NCBI GenBank assembly: GCA_037013495.1
Contig: CM072808.1
Span: 7,293,319 to 7,357,318 of the forward strand
Direction: 5' to 3'
Length of the DNA: 64,000 nucleotides
Origin: Hippophae tibetana
Taxonomy: Eukaryota > Streptophyta > Magnoliopsida > Rosales > Elaeagnaceae
The notes beneath the pieces were generated by a model, which was not told the origin of the DNA, did not search any database, and saw only the letters and a list, made by a program, of their open reading frames with translations. Below, piece after piece: positions 63,501 through 64,000 of the stretch (positions are counted from its first letter, which is position 1; every line of letters starts with the position of its first letter). The position numbers were made by a program, and so were the translations under genes.

Positions 63501-64000
63501 AATTAAACAATATGCATTTTCCTCGAAAGGAAAATCATTTTTGTACCCAAATAACATCGTTTACATCACTTATTTACTGTTTAAAGTTTTTGACGCACCA
63601 TTTTCATTTTACTTACTTCCGGTTTAATTCAATAGAGCTATAAAAACGATATTGGTGTCGATCAAGGTTTGTTTTTTATATTTTCAATCAATCTCTCGTA
63701 TTGAAAAAATATTGAGTAGAAAAAAAGAACGGAGATGTTGTTAACATTTTCAAAAACTAAAAAATAATTTGGTAAATAAGTGTAAAAACTTTCAAAGGAG
63801 ATAACTTTTTACTCGGGTATCGAAACGAATATTATAATTTATTAAATGGAAGCTCGTATCAAATTACACAATATGCATTGGTCATGCAAGAAAAAAAATG
63901 GTTTTTGTACCCAAATAACATGGTTTACATCATTTATTTATTGTTTAAAGTTTTTGACGTAGCATTTTCATTTTACTTACTTCACGTTTAATTCAATAGA
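59668..64000. repeat. 5-monomer HOR (about 1,804 bp), monomers 166-177, continues off the right edge
   Basis: Monomer starts and classes: 59668 A, 60028 B, 60391 A, 60750 B, 61111 A, 61473 A, 61832 B, 62195 A, 62554 B, 62915 A, 63277 A, 63639 B. Units begin at 59668, 61473 and 63277 with 'gagcaataaagg', spaced 1,805 and 1,804 bp. Diagnostic variants recur: 'ataaaaacgatattggtg' (60029, 61833, 63640), 'gaaattggtgtcaacc' near 60405 and 62209, and 'gggatattggtgccgacat' near 61120 and 62924. The unit is A-B-A-B-A, so every unit boundary is an A-A join. Small differences: a lost G near 61646 and a 3-bp A insertion near 63411 with 'gactcggg' near 63449. Confidence 0.93.
60547..61472. repeat. Large segmental repeat, partial copy 3
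   Basis: About 0.93 kb following copy 2 matches the beginning of copies 1 and 2, including 'aatatgaattttcc', 'tttttatagtttttgatg', 'cttactttcgg' and 'ggggatattggtgccgac'. The match ends where 61472 reads 'gagcaataaagg' and continues as an A monomer ('gccgacctagg'), whereas 53531 reads 'gagctataaagg' and continues as a B monomer ('gccgatcaagg'). The truncation point is therefore at the monomer boundary element. Confidence 0.88.

Larger units (their letters stand above)
1..64000. repeat. Continuous satellite array, 177 head-to-tail monomers of about 361.5 bp
   Basis: The element 'tataaagg' followed by 'attggtgccga' recurs every 355-367 bp across the whole window, always in the same orientation. 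I located 177 starts, from 13 to 63639. The first 12 bases are the end of an earlier monomer and the last monomer ends at the window edge, so the array continues on both sides. Two classes, A (95 copies) and B (82 copies), normally alternate. They differ mainly after the shared 'tctcttattgaaaaa' box and in the 'atgcat' region, where A has 'tttcctcgaaagg' and B has 'tggtcatgcaag' or 'tggtctcgcaag'. One A monomer counted by hand is about 28% G+C. There is no inversion, no unique spacer and no inserted element. The family is not one I recognise; a eukaryotic centromeric, pericentromeric or subtelomeric satellite is the inference. Confidence 0.98.

Noticed and set aside
1-64000. CRISPR array
   Set aside because: The repeats are about 361 bp and contiguous, without short direct repeats separated by unique spacers, and no cas-like genes are present.
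1-64000. CENP-B box (TTCGNNNNANNCGGG)
   Set aside because: The closest match is the reverse complement of 'cgggtatcgaaacg', but the required A and CGGG positions do not fit. No monomer I read contains the full motif on either strand.
1-64000. Drosophila 359-bp (1.688) satellite or another named 360-bp satellite
   Set aside because: The length is similar, but the sequence does not resemble the 1.688 family as I know it. I could not match any other named family from memory, so no name is given.
1-64000. LTR retrotransposon or helitron tandem origin
   Set aside because: I found no primer-binding site, polypurine tract next to an LTR, reverse-transcriptase or Rep/helicase sequence, or target-site duplication. 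The purine-rich 'gagaagagaaaaag' tract alone is not evidence.
1-64000. Bacterial-style Shine-Dalgarno ('aaggagat') elements and promoters
   Set aside because: 'aaggagat' recurs in nearly every monomer but lies far from the recurrent ATG and is part of the repeat. The sequence is a eukaryotic-type satellite.
1-64000. Telomere or rDNA-associated repeats
   Set aside because: I saw no TTAGGG, TTTAGGG or TTAGG arrays and no rRNA-like sequence on either strand.

Overview
The whole window is one uninterrupted satellite-DNA array. I could place 177 head-to-tail monomers averaging about 361.5 bp, the first starting at 13 and the last ending just past 64000. All are in the same orientation. I found no gene, RNA gene, transposon, CRISPR array or unique-sequence island. 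One A monomer counted by hand is about 28% G+C. The long AT-rich monomer (about two nucleosome lengths) and nested higher-order repeats (HORs) fit a centromeric, pericentromeric or subtelomeric array of a eukaryote. Plant or insect is plausible, but I do not recognise the family and cannot name the organism.

Monomers are counted from the tataaagg element that follows 'caatagagc'. Two classes, roughly 80-85% alike by eye, usually alternate. A-class (95 copies) has 'gaaaaaaatagagaagag' or 'gaaaaaaatagggaagag' and a perfect hairpin. B-class (82 copies) has 'gaaaaaatattgagtag' and no hairpin. A' is an A subtype with 'cctagggttttcttt', 'ttccatcaatctct' and 'aagggcaatg'; it occurs only left of 35.83 kb. 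Alternation breaks at 15 A-A and 2 B-B junctions.

Layout: 0-10.5 kb, A'-headed 3-mers and 4-mers forming a 7-mer HOR (about 2.52 kb). 10.5-18.8 kb, a heterogeneous, more diverged zone with both B-B junctions. 18.8-31.1 kb, a regular 4-mer A'-B1-A-B2 HOR (about 1,450 bp) overlaid by a 2,900-bp 8-mer period. 31.1-36.2 kb, a 2,170-bp 6-mer HOR. 36.2-44.5 kb, a switch to a second sequence family built on A-B dimers (about 724 bp) with a 1,449-bp duplication. 44.66-61.47 kb, a 22-monomer segment of about 7,942 bp present twice plus a partial third copy. 59.67-64.0 kb, a 5-mer HOR of about 1,804 bp running off the right edge.

The many similar 60-116 codon reading frames are one frame of the A monomer, repeated. 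In the left arrays most A copies share an in-frame TAG at codon 23; in the right arrays the frame is mostly open. I do not annotate these as genes. The interest lies in the array's evolutionary record: nested HORs, chimeric monomers, conversion-like patches, phase slips and two conserved inverted repeats.
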